Below, in pieces: positions 18,581-30,626 of a DNA stretch of 64,000 nucleotides (position 1 is the first letter of the stretch; each line of letters starts with the position of its first letter). This DNA comes from Roseburia hominis (GTDB lineage Bacteria; Bacillota; Clostridia; Lachnospirales; Lachnospiraceae), in contig NZ_JADYUI010000002.1 of NCBI RefSeq assembly GCF_021531695.1, positions 1 to 64,000 of the forward strand, given 5' to 3'. The notes under the pieces were generated by a model that worked only from the letters and a program-made list of their open reading frames with translations, was not told the DNA's origin and did no database searches. The position numbers and the translations under genes were made by a program.

Positions 18581-18841
18581 TTATAATTCGATATCAACAT
18601 CTTCCAGCAACTCGGAAAACACCTTTGCAATAGCTTCTAATTCCTTCTCATCTTCCACCATCTGATATATCGCCTCTTCCTCGGCTTCTTCTGATAACTC
18701 TTTCATAATAAATGCATCAGAGTCTCCATCTTCATCTTCGGTCACCAGCAAATAAGTGATGCCTCCTATTTTTGTCTGCTCTAATACATAAAATTCCAGT
18801 TTTTCCTCTGTGTCTGAATCAAAAAATTTTATTTTTTCCAT
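18581..18841 (-). CDS. DUF1292 family protein (YrzB-like)
   Basis: 86 residues, very acidic, all beta then helix, with the family pattern FFDSDTEEKLEFYVLEQTKIGGITYLLVTEDEDGDSDA. The function of the family is unknown. It follows ireB and ruvX, the same trio as yrzL-yrrK-yrzB of Bacillus and most Clostridia, which supports that it is a genuine conserved gene. Confidence 0.88.
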   Translation of the reverse strand: MEKIKFFDSDTEEKLEFYVLEQTKIGGITYLLVTEDEDGDSDAFIMKELSEEAEEEAIYQMVEDEKELEAIAKVFSELLEDVDIEL

Positions 18842-18888
18842 CCAATTCCCCTTACCTTTATATTTAACCAGACGAATCCTGTCTCTTA

Positions 18889-19329
18889 CTATTCGCCTTC
18901 TGTCTGATTTCTCAAATAATCAAGATAGCCCTGTAAAATAAACTGCGCAGCAATTTCATCTACATACTGTTTGCGATTTTCTCTACGAATCCCACTTTCC
19001 ATCATAACATTGTCTGCTGCCACAGTCGTCAGTCTCTCATCCCACAGAACAACAGGTAAACCGGTTCTTTTTTCTAACATTTCCTTAAATTCCAATGTTC
19101 TCTCGCACCGTTCCCCTTCTGTGCTGTTCATGTTTTTTGGATAACCCAAAACAATCTTTTCCACATCGCCATACTCTGTAATGATTTCTTCAATCCTTGC
19201 CAGTGTCTGACGAAGCTTCGTCGGAGACTTCCGCCGTACAATTTCAACTCCCTGCGCCGTCAAGAGCAATCCGTCACTCATCGCTACTCCTACCGTCTTC
19301 GAGCCGAAATCCAGTCCGATAATACGCAT
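18889..19329 (-). CDS. ruvX: YqgF/RuvX family nuclease, putative Holliday junction resolvase
   Basis: 146 residues, RNase H-like fold. The acidic active-site residues are seen in [15 protein letters not shown], in VLWDERLTT and in [16 protein letters not shown]. The family acts on pre-16S rRNA 5' ends or on branched DNA; which applies here is not decidable. It begins 10 bp behind ireB and is followed by the DUF1292 gene. Confidence 0.93.
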   Translation of the reverse strand: MRIIGLDFGSKTVGVAMSDGLLLTAQGVEIVRRKSPTKLRQTLARIEEIITEYGDVEKIVLGYPKNMNSTEGERCERTLEFKEMLEKRTGLPVVLWDERLTTVAADNVMMESGIRRENRKQYVDEIAAQFILQGYLDYLRNQTEGE

Positions 19330-19339
19330 AAATCTCCTC

Positions 19340-19603
19340 CTATTTCCAGGAATTCGTTTTAATGTATTCTTTTAAAATTTCTTCCACAAGTTCATCACGT
19401 TCGACCTTCATAATCAGACTTCTTGCATTATTATGGCTGGTGATATAGGTCGGATCTCCTGACATAATATATCCAACAATCTGATTGACCGGATTGTATC
19501 CTTTCTCAGAAAGTGCATGATATACCACCTCAAGCACATCACTTACTTTAATCTCCGGTTCTTTTTCTACTTTAAAATATTGTGTATTATTTTTATCCTG
19601 CAT
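19340..19603 (-). CDS. ireB: IreB family regulatory phosphoprotein (UPF0297)
   Basis: 87 residues, with the family core [31 protein letters not shown]. In Enterococcus IreB is phosphorylated by the Ser/Thr kinase IreK and modulates cephalosporin resistance. The threonines near the N-terminus of that protein are the phosphosites; here NTQYFK lies at the comparable place. It starts the ireB-ruvX-DUF1292 group, 78 bp after mtaB. Confidence 0.92.
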   Translation of the reverse strand: MQDKNNTQYFKVEKEPEIKVSDVLEVVYHALSEKGYNPVNQIVGYIMSGDPTYITSHNNARSLIMKVERDELVEEILKEYIKTNSWK

Positions 19604-19681
19604 CTTTTCACGCCCTTATTATTGCTCTTTTGTTCTTTTGAAGTCAAAAGCATCACTAAATCTATTTTAATATAAAATCAT

Positions 19682-20995
19682 CTAAAATTCAACCATAAGA
19701 TACAGTTCATCTTTTAGTCTGCCTTTGATTTTACCTTTTTTTAAGGTATTTGCAATGTTTTTTTCTGATAAAACCGCAACTTTTACATATTCTTTGGTAT
19801 ACCCTACAAAATACTTTTTTCCTTCATACAAAAGTTCTTCTTCCATAAGAGCTTCCGTCTCCTGCCCAATATAGGCATCACGGAACTCTTTTGACATTTC
19901 ATGCTCTAATTCCAGTAATTCGTTGCTTCTTTTTGCCTTAATTTCCTCCGGCACCTGATGTTCCATCACTGCCGCCTTCGTGCCTTTCCGCTTGGAATAC
20001 TTAAATACATGCATTTCATAAAAATGAATCTGTCGTAAAAATTCCTTTGTCTTTAAAAATTCTTCTTCTGTCTCGCCCGGAAAACCTACAATCACATCTG
20101 TTGTAATTGCCGGATGTTTAAAGTATTTTCTTAAAATCTCACATTTATTCGCATATTCTTTTGTATCATAACGGCGATTCATTCGTTTTAACGTTTCATC
20201 ACATCCGCTCTGTAAGGACAAGTGAAAATGCGGACAGAATTTCAGCATTTTACTTAACCGTTCTGCAAACTCTTCCGTAATAATACGCGGTTCCAAAGAT
20301 CCAAGACGAATTCTTTCAATTCCATCTATCGCATGCACTTCCTCTATCAGATGAAGTAAATTGTCATTGGTATCAATTCCAAAGGAACTCAAATGAATTC
20401 CGGTCAGCACCACTTCCTTATAACCATTATCTGCAAGATGCTTTACTTCATTTATGACATCCTCTGTATTACGGCTTCTCACTCTGCCTCTGGCATATGG
20501 AATAATACAATAACTGCAGAACTGATTGCATCCGTCCTGTACCTTCAAAAATGCTCTGGTATGTTCTGCTGTCTTTGCCAGCGCCATCTCCTCATAAGGC
20601 TGTGATTTTTCATTAATATCAATCACTGCTGCCAGGGGTTGTTGCTCTTTTTCCATTTTTTTCAAAAGTTCAATCAATTCATGCTTTTTGTTATTTCCAA
20701 TAATAAGATCAACGGAAAGATCTTGTTTTATCTCTTCTGTTGCTGTCTGAACATAACAGCCCATTGCAACAACGATTGCATCTGGATTTTTCTTTTTTGC
20801 CTTATGAAGCATTTGTCTTGATTTCCGGTCTGCCACATTCGTAACAGAACAGGTATTTATAATATAAATATCGGCACATTCAGAAAACGGAACAATCTCA
20901 TATCCATGTTCTTCCAACATCTGCTGTACTGCTTCTGTCTCATAAGCATTTACTTTACAGCCCAAATTGTGCAATGCTACTTTTTTCATTGACAT
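19682..20995 (-). CDS. mtaB: tRNA t6A37 methylthiotransferase MtaB
   Basis: 437 residues, radical-SAM methylthiotransferase converting t6A to ms2t6A at position 37 of tRNA. The N-terminal MTTase domain begins LHNLGCKVNAYETEAVQQML, with its cluster cysteines also in INTCSVTN and MGCYVQ. The radical-SAM motif is CNQFCSYCIIPYARGRVRSR, and a C-terminal TRAM domain (about 370-437) completes it. Two nearby ATGs (20995 and 20989) are both possible. It is divergent from the HPr-like gene. Confidence 0.94.
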   Translation of the reverse strand: MSMKKVALHNLGCKVNAYETEAVQQMLEEHGYEIVPFSECADIYIINTCSVTNVADRKSRQMLHKAKKKNPDAIVVAMGCYVQTATEEIKQDLSVDLIIGNNKKHELIELLKKMEKEQQPLAAVIDINEKSQPYEEMALAKTAEHTRAFLKVQDGCNQFCSYCIIPYARGRVRSRNTEDVINEVKHLADNGYKEVVLTGIHLSSFGIDTNDNLLHLIEEVHAIDGIERIRLGSLEPRIITEEFAERLSKMLKFCPHFHLSLQSGCDETLKRMNRRYDTKEYANKCEILRKYFKHPAITTDVIVGFPGETEEEFLKTKEFLRQIHFYEMHVFKYSKRKGTKAAVMEHQVPEEIKAKRSNELLELEHEMSKEFRDAYIGQETEALMEEELLYEGKKYFVGYTKEYVKVAVLSEKNIANTLKKGKIKGRLKDELYLMVEF

Positions 20996-21011
20996 TTTTC
21001 CTCACTTTATG

Positions 21012-21040
21012 TTGACTTTTCCTAAAAAAAACGTTACTAT
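21012..21040 (+). promoter_or_regulatory. Sigma-A promoter of the HPr-like gene
   Basis: TTGACT (21012-21017), 17 nt, TACTAT (21035-21040). It is followed by the strong ribosome site AAGGAGG at 21070-21076. Confidence 0.7.
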
Positions 21041-21082
21041 ATCTATATATCAAAGATTTGTAGTAACCAAGGAGGTCTCTAT

Positions 21083-21313
21083 ATGAAAACAGTTCAAATC
21101 TCATTAAATTCTATCGACAAGGTGAAATCTTTCGTCAATGCAATTACTCAGTTCGAGTTTGACTTTGATTTGATTTCTGGCAGATACGTGATTGATGCAA
21201 AATCCATCATGGGTATCTTTAGTTTAGATTTGTCCAAACCTATTGATTTAGCAATTCATACCGAAGCTAATACCGATGAAATTATGGAAGTCTTAAAACC
21301 ATACCTTGTATAG
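21083..21313 (+). CDS. HPr-like protein lacking the phosphorylatable histidine
   Basis: 76 residues with the size and C-terminal pattern of PTS phosphocarrier HPr: DAKSIMGIFSLDLSKPIDL corresponds to the region with regulatory Ser46. The active-site segment (normally GLHARPA, His15) is replaced by NSIDKVKSFVNAI, with no histidine nearby, so phosphotransfer from enzyme I is not expected. It may be a Crh-like regulator, which also lacks His15 and keeps Ser46; that is inference. It is monocistronic with its own promoter and terminator. Confidence 0.82.
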   Translation: MKTVQISLNSIDKVKSFVNAITQFEFDFDLISGRYVIDAKSIMGIFSLDLSKPIDLAIHTEANTDEIMEVLKPYLV

Positions 21314-21347
21314 TCGATAGAAAAATCAGAATTTAACCAAGGGGGAA

Positions 21348-21375
21348 GGGATTGTGCAACGCACAATCCCTTTTT
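21348..21375 (+). terminator. Terminator of the HPr-like gene
   Basis: GGGATTGTGC pairs perfectly with GCACAATCCC across AAC and is followed by TTTTTG. Confidence 0.92.
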
Positions 21376-21416
21376 GTTGTATAGGAAATTTCAAGGAATT
21401 TCCTATACAACAAAAA
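21371..21416. repeat. TTGTATAGGAAATT-type palindrome
   Basis: TTTTTGTTGTATAGGAAATT is mirrored by AATTTCCTATACAACAAAAA across TCAAGG, a perfect long hairpin between the HPr-like terminator and the thiI stop. It probably also terminates thiI. On the complementary strand, the run GAAGTGCTTTTTGTTGTAT matches 1810-1828, so it is a dispersed element. Confidence 0.85.
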
Positions 21417-21434
21417 GCACTTCGTTCTATTGCT

Positions 21435-22619
21435 TTATGCTTCCACCATAATTGTTTCTGTTGTATCGATTGCTGTCTGCATCAAATCATCGATTTTTTC
21501 TGCCAGCTTTTCTTCCGAACGTTTGATGACCTTAAGATTTGGTTTTGTAACCGGATGCTTCGCCACAAAAATGGTACAACAGTCTTCAAATGGTAAAATA
21601 GATGTCTCATACGTTCCAATCCGTTCTGCCACTTCTACAATCTCCTGCTTGTCAAATCCAATTAAAGGACGATATACCGGCATTTCACAGACTTCGTTTG
21701 TCACCATCAAAGATTGCATCGTCTGACTTGCCACCTGACCAATACTCTCTCCGGTGATAAGTCCTAAGCAATGATCTTCATTTGCAAAATGCTGTGCAAT
21801 TTTCATCATGTAACGCCGCATAATGATTGTCAATTCTTCATGCGGACACTGTTCATGAATATAAAGCTGAATATCCGTAAAATTTACGACATGAAGTTTT
21901 ACCGGCCCGGAATACTTTGCTACAATTTTAGCAAGATCAATGACTTTTTGTTTTGCACGTTCACTGGTATATGGCGGTGCATGAAAATAAGTTGCCTCAA
22001 TCTCAACACCTCGTTTAGAAATCATATAACCGGCAACCGGACTGTCAATTCCACCGGACAATAACAGCATTGCACGTCCAGCGGAGCCGACCGGCATACC
22101 GCCCGGTCCCGGAATTTCTACAGAATAGATGTTAATCTGGTTTCTGATTTCGATATGAATTACAACTTCCGGTGTATGCACATCCACCTTTGTCTCCGGC
22201 AATGCTTCCAATATTTTTTCTCCCAGTGCCGCATTGATTTCCATGGAATTCATCGGATAATTCTTTCTTGCTCTTCTGGCATTTACCTTAAATGTAAATC
22301 TACAGTCAGGATGCGCCTTTTTTATATAAGAAATCGTATCCTCTGCCAGTTTGTCAAATCCTTCATCTTCCACTAACACAACAGGACAGAATGCGACAAT
22401 ACCAAATACACGTTTCAGTGCTTCTACCGTCTCGTCATAATCATATTCTTCACTGACCACTTCCACATAAATGCGTCCCTGTTCTTTTCTGACTGCGAAA
22501 TCACCATCTACCGGTTTTAAAGCAAATTCGATCTGTCTTACTAATTTGTCTTCAAAAAGATAACGGTTTTTCCCCTTAATTGCAATCTCCCCGTACTTAA
22601 TTAAAAATGCTCTGTACAT
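21435..22619 (-). CDS. thiI: tRNA 4-thiouridine synthetase ThiI
   Basis: 394 residues: an N-terminal ferredoxin-like/THUMP region (about 1-165) and a PP-loop ATPase domain with LLSGGIDSPVAGYMISKRG. It adenylates U8 of tRNA for sulfur insertion and can serve thiazole synthesis. There is no C-terminal rhodanese domain, as is usual in Firmicutes. The cysteine desulfurase gene directly upstream supplies the sulfur. Confidence 0.95.
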   Translation of the reverse strand: MYRAFLIKYGEIAIKGKNRYLFEDKLVRQIEFALKPVDGDFAVRKEQGRIYVEVVSEEYDYDETVEALKRVFGIVAFCPVVLVEDEGFDKLAEDTISYIKKAHPDCRFTFKVNARRARKNYPMNSMEINAALGEKILEALPETKVDVHTPEVVIHIEIRNQINIYSVEIPGPGGMPVGSAGRAMLLLSGGIDSPVAGYMISKRGVEIEATYFHAPPYTSERAKQKVIDLAKIVAKYSGPVKLHVVNFTDIQLYIHEQCPHEELTIIMRRYMMKIAQHFANEDHCLGLITGESIGQVASQTMQSLMVTNEVCEMPVYRPLIGFDKQEIVEVAERIGTYETSILPFEDCCTIFVAKHPVTKPNLKVIKRSEEKLAEKIDDLMQTAIDTTETIMVEA

Positions 22620-22671
22620 AATTTTCCTCTTTCTTTTCCATCTTCTTCATCTATATTTTATCGCGATGTCC

Positions 22672-23829
22672 TTAAGCCCTTCTTGTATATTTCTGTAAGG
22701 TTGGAATCAATGTCTTTAGTTCGGAAACGGCATATAAAATTTCTTCCTTTGTTGTGTGCACGCTAAAACTAAACCGCACCGTAGAGTCCAAAAGACTCTG
22801 TTTTAATCCAATACTTTTTAACGTTCTGCTAACCGCAGGTTTATTGGAAGAACATGCTGAACCGGAAGAAACATAAATTTGTTTTTCCTCCAATGCATGT
22901 AACAATACCTCTGCACGAACTCCTTCTACACTCATACTTACAATATGTGGTGCACTGTCCCTATCTGTCTTTCCATTTACACTGACACCCGGAATTTCTG
23001 AGATTCCCGTCAAAAAAAGTTCTTTTAAAGAATATAAATGTTCCTGTTTTTCACTGAAATCTTCGTATATTTCAGCCGCAGCTTCTCCAAGTCCCACAAT
23101 TCCCGGAACATTTTCCGTACCAGAGCGCATTCCTCCCTGCTGTCCTCCGCCATAAATAAGCGGTTTTATCTTTGTTTTTTCTTTGACATATAAAAATCCG
23201 CTTCCTTTTGGTCCATGAATCTTATGCCCACTTACCGACAGCAAATCAATCCCGAGTTTTTTCGGATAAATCTTCATTTTCCCATAGGACTGAATTGCAT
23301 CTACATGAATCAGTGTATTTGGATTTATTGCATGAACAATTTGAACTGCTTCTTCAATTGGCTCAATTGCACCAATTTCATTATTTACCTGCATAAGGGA
23401 AACCAGAATGGTCACATCATTTACACTTTCTTTTAATTCATCCAACGAGAGGACACCATCTTGATCTACTGAAAGATAAATAACCTCAAATCCTTCTTCC
23501 TCTAAAAACTTCATCGGATTCGCAACGGAAGCATGTTCGATTGCTGTTGTAATAATGCGCTTCCCTGCCCGCTTATTGGCAAGTGCAGTCCCTATAATTG
23601 CAAGATTATTAGACTCCGTACCACCGGAAGTAAAAAAAATCTCTTTTTCATTTACTTTTAATGTTTTTGCAATTTTTTCCTTTGCTTCTTTCACATAACG
23701 TTCCGCAATAACGCCTTTCATATGCAAAGAAGAAGGATTTCCATAGTCCTCTAACAAAACTCTCTGCATTAATGCAAACGCACGCTCTGAACACTTTGTG
23801 GTTGCCGAATTATCTAAATACGCTTCCAT
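22672..23829 (-). CDS. nifS: Cysteine desulfurase, NifS/IscS type
   Basis: 385 residues, PLP enzyme. The start is MEAYLDNSATTK; the PLP lysine is in SVSGHKIHGPKGSGFLY; the catalytic cysteine lies in SSGSACSSNKPAVSRTLKS. The ATG at 23829 follows GAAGGGAAAAG; an upstream ATG seven codons earlier has a poorer ribosome site. It pairs with thiI (52 bp gap), as in Bacillus nifZ-thiI, indicating a dedicated sulfur donor for tRNA thiolation. Confidence 0.94.
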   Translation of the reverse strand: MEAYLDNSATTKCSERAFALMQRVLLEDYGNPSSLHMKGVIAERYVKEAKEKIAKTLKVNEKEIFFTSGGTESNNLAIIGTALANKRAGKRIITTAIEHASVANPMKFLEEEGFEVIYLSVDQDGVLSLDELKESVNDVTILVSLMQVNNEIGAIEPIEEAVQIVHAINPNTLIHVDAIQSYGKMKIYPKKLGIDLLSVSGHKIHGPKGSGFLYVKEKTKIKPLIYGGGQQGGMRSGTENVPGIVGLGEAAAEIYEDFSEKQEHLYSLKELFLTGISEIPGVSVNGKTDRDSAPHIVSMSVEGVRAEVLLHALEEKQIYVSSGSACSSNKPAVSRTLKSIGLKQSLLDSTVRFSFSVHTTKEEILYAVSELKTLIPTLQKYTRRA

Positions 23830-23858
23830 ACTTTTCCCTTCTATATTCATTCCGCATT

Positions 23859-24608
23859 TTATTTTTGTTCTAACATTTCAAGCTGCAGCATCAACATGGA
23901 TAACGTTGCAATTGCTGCCGTATCGGTACGCAAAATCCGTTTTCCAAGTGAAATAATTTTCATATTTTCTTCTTTTACCAGTTCGATTTCTTCTTCTGAG
24001 AATCCGCCTTCCGGTCCGATCATCACACTGATGGTATCGTCTTTCTTTAATTCCAAAACGGCTTCTTTGGTTGCTTCCATTCCCCTTTCATTTTCATAGG
24101 GAACAAGGTTTACCTTACACTCTTTTGCATAAGAAAGCGCTTCCTTAAAACTCATCACTTCATGCACTACCGGAATCAGGCTTCGTTTGGACTGCTTGGC
24201 TGCACTTTCTGCGATTGCCTGCCAGCGTTTTCTTTTATTCTCTGCCTTTTTTGCATCTAATTTCACCACACAGTATTTCATTGCTACCGGAATGATTTCA
24301 TGCACTCCAAGTTCTACTGCCTTTTGAATGACCGTTTCCATACGGTCTCCCTTCGGAAGTGCCTGAAACAGATAAATTTTGGATGAAAGTTCCGTGTTTG
24401 CTGCCTCAGAATCCAAAATATCTGCCTGTACAAAATCATCTCCAAGCTCTATAATACTGCAAAAATAATCCTGCCCTTTCTGATTGCTGACACGGATTTT
24501 CTCACCCGGTTTCATTCGCAGTACATTTTTGATATGATTCACATCCGAACCTATAATCGTAATAAATTCTTTGCCAATCTGTGCATCATCTACAAAAAAC
24601 TGATACAT
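23859..24608 (-). CDS. rsmE: 16S rRNA m3U1498 methyltransferase
   Basis: 249 residues with an N-terminal PUA-like domain and a SPOUT methyltransferase domain with C-terminal knot. Recognised by DVNHIKNVLRMKPGEKIRV, LFQALPKGDRMETVIQKAVELGV, and the SAM site VMIGPEGGFSEEE with ISLGKRILRTDTA. It is 54 bp behind prmA, the usual neighbour in Firmicutes. Confidence 0.95.
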   Translation of the reverse strand: MYQFFVDDAQIGKEFITIIGSDVNHIKNVLRMKPGEKIRVSNQKGQDYFCSIIELGDDFVQADILDSEAANTELSSKIYLFQALPKGDRMETVIQKAVELGVHEIIPVAMKYCVVKLDAKKAENKRKRWQAIAESAAKQSKRSLIPVVHEVMSFKEALSYAKECKVNLVPYENERGMEATKEAVLELKKDDTISVMIGPEGGFSEEEIELVKEENMKIISLGKRILRTDTAAIATLSMLMLQLEMLEQK

Positions 24609-24662
24609 ATGATTTCTCCCTGATCTGTCAAGTGAATATTTTCATTTTCTTTTCTTCTGTCA

Positions 24663-25622
24663 TCAGTGGCTTTTTTTCTGTGCCGTGATATTGACCCATT
24701 CGCCCTGATGATTAATTTCAAGTACCGTAAGTCCTGCTGCTTCAATTGCTGCTTTTACTTCGTTTTCCTTAAAATCAATAATACCTGAAGTGATAAAAAT
24801 ACCATTTTCCTTTAAACGTGCCGGAATAACTGGTGCCATCGGTATAATCACATCAGCTAAAATATTGGCAACCACAATGTCATATTCTTCCGTACCGACC
24901 TGTTTTTGCAAAGCGGTATCATCAATCAGGTTTCCCACATAAAATTCACCAAGCTCCTTATCAAGATGATTGACTGCCATATTCTCATACGTAGAGGTCA
25001 TACAGTTTTCATCCAGATCTGTACCTACGACATGAGATGCCCCAAGCTTTAATGCAACAATAGATAAAATACCGCTTCCACAGCCAACATCTAAAACTTT
25101 GTCACCCTCGTTCATATATTTTCGAATCTGTCTGATACACAACTGCGTCGTTTCATGTTTTCCTGTTCCAAACGACACACCCGGATCTATTTCAATCAAA
25201 AATTTATCTTTATCCTCTTCTTTTAATTCTTCCCAGGTAGGTTTAATTAAAATATCATCAATATAAAATGACTGAAAGAATTGTTTCCAGTTATTTATCC
25301 AATCCACATCTTCCGTTTCACTCTGTGTAATGGTTCCTTCCCCAATTTCCACAAACTTTCTCTGTTCTTCCAGTCCGGCTTCTACCTGTTTTAAAAGCGT
25401 AGCCGTATCCTCAGATTCTTCCAAATAAAAACTGACCTTACTAATTCCTTTATCTTCCGGTAATTCCGGTGGAAAATCAATAAACATCCCTTTTTGGTCT
25501 TCTTCGCTTAACGGAATATTATCTTCAATTTCAATTCCATCAATACCAAGTTCATTTAACATTGCACTGATAAAATCCTCTGCCTGTGTTGTTGTTTTAA
25601 TTGTAAATTTCTTCCACTTCAT
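24663..25622 (-). CDS. prmA: Ribosomal protein L11 methyltransferase
   Basis: 319 residues. An N-terminal substrate-recognition domain precedes a SAM domain with VLDVGCGSGILSIVALKLGA, and VANILADVI is the PrmA-specific motif. The central FGTGKHETTQLC is also typical. The ATG at 25622 (GAGG 6 nt upstream) is preferred over the in-frame TTG four codons earlier. It forms a unit with rsmE. Confidence 0.94.
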   Translation of the reverse strand: MKWKKFTIKTTTQAEDFISAMLNELGIDGIEIEDNIPLSEEDQKGMFIDFPPELPEDKGISKVSFYLEESEDTATLLKQVEAGLEEQRKFVEIGEGTITQSETEDVDWINNWKQFFQSFYIDDILIKPTWEELKEEDKDKFLIEIDPGVSFGTGKHETTQLCIRQIRKYMNEGDKVLDVGCGSGILSIVALKLGASHVVGTDLDENCMTSTYENMAVNHLDKELGEFYVGNLIDDTALQKQVGTEEYDIVVANILADVIIPMAPVIPARLKENGIFITSGIIDFKENEVKAAIEAAGLTVLEINHQGEWVNITAQKKSH

Positions 25623-25666
25623 GTTATTCCTCAATTTATTCCAATCTATATTTTTTGCAAACTTAA

Positions 25667-25856
25667 ACCCGGATTATTCACAACCACCACACAGACCAGC
25701 TACGCCGGCGTATCTGTCGCTGCTTCGCAGCTTTTGTCTGAGGCTGTGTGGTGGGTGAATTCTATTCACCCGCCAAGTGAAATCATAAATTCGGCTTACA
25801 AGCAAGCTTGACGCACGAATTACAGATTTCACTTGGCTACTGTGAATAATTCGGGT
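25667..25856. repeat. Cloverleaf-like intergenic repeat element, copy B
   Basis: 190 bp closed by ACCCGGATTATTCACA and TGTGAATAATTCGGGT. The three internal inverted repeats match those at 1524-1725, and from about 25707 to 25840 the two copies are almost base-for-base equal. It lies in the gap upstream of prmA and downstream of a J-domain gene. Confidence 0.85.
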
Positions 25857-25905
25857 TAATCCATATCATAGCATAGTTTCAATCTTCTTGCAAATAATAA
25901 AACCA

Positions 25906-25949
25906 AAAGCCTAATAGCCATCAACAATTGTTTTTAGCTATTAGGCTTT
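25906..25949. terminator. Terminator of the J-domain gene
   Basis: AAAGCCTAATAGC pairs with GCTATTAGGCTTT, 9 bp past the stop of the minus-strand J-domain gene. Both flanks have A or T runs. Confidence 0.85.
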
Positions 25950-25957
25950 CTTTCACC

Positions 25958-26452
25958 TTATTCCCATCTGGCTTTTAATGCATCATATTCCCGATTAATT
26001 TCCTGCACGGTGTCAGTATCACCGGAAACATTATCCGGATGATAAATCTTTATCAAATCTTTATAACGCTTTTTTAGTGCCAGCTCACTTGTCACACCTG
26101 CAAAGAACTTGTCTCCACGTGTAATCTCCATTGTAATTGACGCGCTGCCTTGTTCTTCCTGTCTGACTCTTTCATAGAAATTGCGTTTTTTCTCAATCCG
26201 GCTTTCTTCTTCCGCAAGCCGCTTTGCTTCCTCTTCTAGCAATTTCCACTTCAAATCAAATAATTGATTCTCCTGTGCTCTTCTTTTTTGAAAATCTCTT
26301 TTTTCACGTTCAAAGCGTATCTGCTTTTGTTTGAATGCAGCAATCTCTTCCTCCAATGCCTCCCTGAGCTGTCCTATTTCTTTCTCATCTTCGTCCGCTG
26401 ACAACACCTTTTTTGCTTCGTCCGTGTCTTGAGCTGTACTTATTTTACCCAT
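25958..26452 (-). CDS. Coiled-coil protein with C-terminal J domain
   Basis: 164 residues. A long charged coiled coil (about 20-105) precedes a C-terminal J domain (about 115-164) with the HPD motif in YKDLIKIYHPDNVSGD. The HPD shows it should stimulate an Hsp70, presumably the DnaK encoded nearby. It has no zinc or substrate-binding domain, so it is not a second DnaJ but a specialised recruiter. The ATG at 26452 with AGGAG is chosen over an upstream TTG. Its client is unknown. Confidence 0.75.
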   Translation of the reverse strand: MGKISTAQDTDEAKKVLSADEDEKEIGQLREALEEEIAAFKQKQIRFEREKRDFQKRRAQENQLFDLKWKLLEEEAKRLAEEESRIEKKRNFYERVRQEEQGSASITMEITRGDKFFAGVTSELALKKRYKDLIKIYHPDNVSGDTDTVQEINREYDALKARWE

Positions 26453-26467
26453 GTATGCTCCTCTCAA

Positions 26468-26666
26468 CGCAACTTATAAGAAGCAGAGCCGGTTAACTTG
26501 GTCGGAAATTGTACTCCCATCAAGACAAATCTTCCTTTACCCGCCACCTATAGAGACTTAGGTCTTCTCTAAATAAGATAAAACTCTGCTTAAAACCAAT
26601 CAGTATTCCTAACAAAAGTGTAACTCTACTTTTTCGTGAAGTCAACTATCGTTTCCGCATTCACTT
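26468..26666. other. Gap between dnaJ and the J-domain gene
   Basis: 199 bp. A possible small hairpin around AGACTTAGGTCT (about 26546-26557) is the only structure seen. It presumably carries the dnaJ terminator region and the promoter of the J-domain gene, but neither is convincing by eye. Confidence 0.4.
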
Positions 26667-27839
26667 TTATATCTCATCAAAAGCTTCTTTTATTTTGTCC
26701 TTAAACCCTTTTTTCTTCGTTTTTGCAGCGCCGGAAGTCTGCTGCTTTAAAGTCTGTCCTGTCTCTTCATCAAACGCCCGAAGCGCTTCTTTTGCAGCTT
26801 CATTTAATCCGGTCGGAACCTGAACCACCAAAGTAACATAATGGTCTCCTCTTATTGCTTTATTTCTAAGAGAAGGAACCCCTTTGCCTTTTAAACGTAT
26901 CTTCGTGTCTGTCTGCGTTCCCGGTTTTACTTCATAAACCACATCACCATCTACGGTATTGATACGGACTTCACCGCCTAATGCTGCCTGTGCAAAAGAA
27001 ATCGGTGCCGTAGAATAAATATTCATATCCTGTCTCTGGAAAATCGGATGACTGGATACAATAACTTCTACCAATAAATCGCCTCTTGGTCCACCATTAA
27101 TACCCGGTTCTCCTTTTTCCCTGATTCTGACACTCTGTCCATTATCAATTCCGGCAGGAATCGATACCTGAATTTTCTTTTTACTGGAAGTATAACCATT
27201 ACCACGACAGGTCGGACATTTTTCCTTAATAATCTGACCGCTACCATTACATTCCGGACAGGTCTGTACATTCTGCACCATGCCAAACAAAGACTGCTGA
27301 CTGTAAACAACCTTTCCTTTTCCTCCACATTTCGGACAGGTCTCTTTTGATGTTCCTGGCTTTGCTCCGGTTCCGTGACAAGTTGCACACTCATCTTTTA
27401 ATACCATTTCAATTTCTTTTTCACAACCAAAGACTGCTTCCTCAAAAGAAATTCTCACACTGGCACGAAGATTGGCTCCCTTCATCGGTCCATTATTCGC
27501 TCTTCTGCTTCTGCTTCCGCCGCCGAAAAAGTCTCCAAAGATATCTCCGAAAATATCTCCCATATCCATGTTTGAAAAATCAAATCCGCCTGCACCGCCT
27601 GCGCCACCATCAAAGGCTGCATGACCAAACTGGTCATACTGCCGTCTCTTTTCAGCATCACTTAATACTGCATATGCCTCCGATGCTTCTTTAAACTTCT
27701 TTTCTGCCTCTTTATCTCCTGGATTTGCATCCGGATGATATTTCTTTGCCAATACACGATATGCCTTTTTGATTGCAGCCTCATCTGCATTTCTATCTAC
27801 ACCTAATACCTCATAATAATCTCTTTTCTGCTCTGCCAT
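26667..27839 (-). CDS. dnaJ: Chaperone DnaJ
   Basis: 390 residues, a full type A Hsp40. The J domain (1-70) has YHPDANPG. A Gly/Phe-rich linker (about 75-115) follows, then four zinc repeats ([32 protein letters not shown]) and the beta-sandwich client domain. It activates DnaK ATPase and delivers unfolded clients. It is the last gene of hrcA-grpE-dnaK-dnaJ, separated from dnaK by 151 bp holding two hairpins. Confidence 0.97.
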   Translation of the reverse strand: MAEQKRDYYEVLGVDRNADEAAIKKAYRVLAKKYHPDANPGDKEAEKKFKEASEAYAVLSDAEKRRQYDQFGHAAFDGGAGGAGGFDFSNMDMGDIFGDIFGDFFGGGSRSRRANNGPMKGANLRASVRISFEEAVFGCEKEIEMVLKDECATCHGTGAKPGTSKETCPKCGGKGKVVYSQQSLFGMVQNVQTCPECNGSGQIIKEKCPTCRGNGYTSSKKKIQVSIPAGIDNGQSVRIREKGEPGINGGPRGDLLVEVIVSSHPIFQRQDMNIYSTAPISFAQAALGGEVRINTVDGDVVYEVKPGTQTDTKIRLKGKGVPSLRNKAIRGDHYVTLVVQVPTGLNEAAKEALRAFDEETGQTLKQQTSGAAKTKKKGFKDKIKEAFDEI

Positions 27840-27869
27840 TTCTCATTCCCTCTTTAAATTATAGACTAA

Positions 27870-27962
27870 AAGATTGTTACAAAGATTGTTGCAGCCACAA
27901 TTTACTGTAACAATCTTTATAGCAATCTGAGGTTTTCGCATGCCGGAAAACTCCGGCATGCA
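27870..27962 (-). terminator. Two hairpins between dnaK and dnaJ
   Basis: Reading the minus strand after dnaK, GCATGCCGGA pairs with TCCGGCATGC (27939-27962). Then AAAGATTGTTACA pairs imperfectly with TGCAACAATCTTT (about 27870-27920). Neither is followed by a long T run, so partial termination or mRNA processing is more likely than a full stop. Confidence 0.5.
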
Positions 27963-27990
27963 CCTGTTTTATATATTATAACGCCTCTTC

Positions 27991-30604
<2,614 letters not shown>

Positions 30605-30626
30605 AACTTTCACCTTTCTTTCTTTG

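Noticed and set aside
23496-23530. Additional small genes on the plus strand opposite nifS, dnaK and others
   Set aside because: They are mirror frames of well-supported minus-strand genes with no ribosome sites.
26468-26666. 6S RNA or other ncRNA in the gap after dnaJ
   Set aside because: Only a short hairpin is visible; no long closing stem or bubble.
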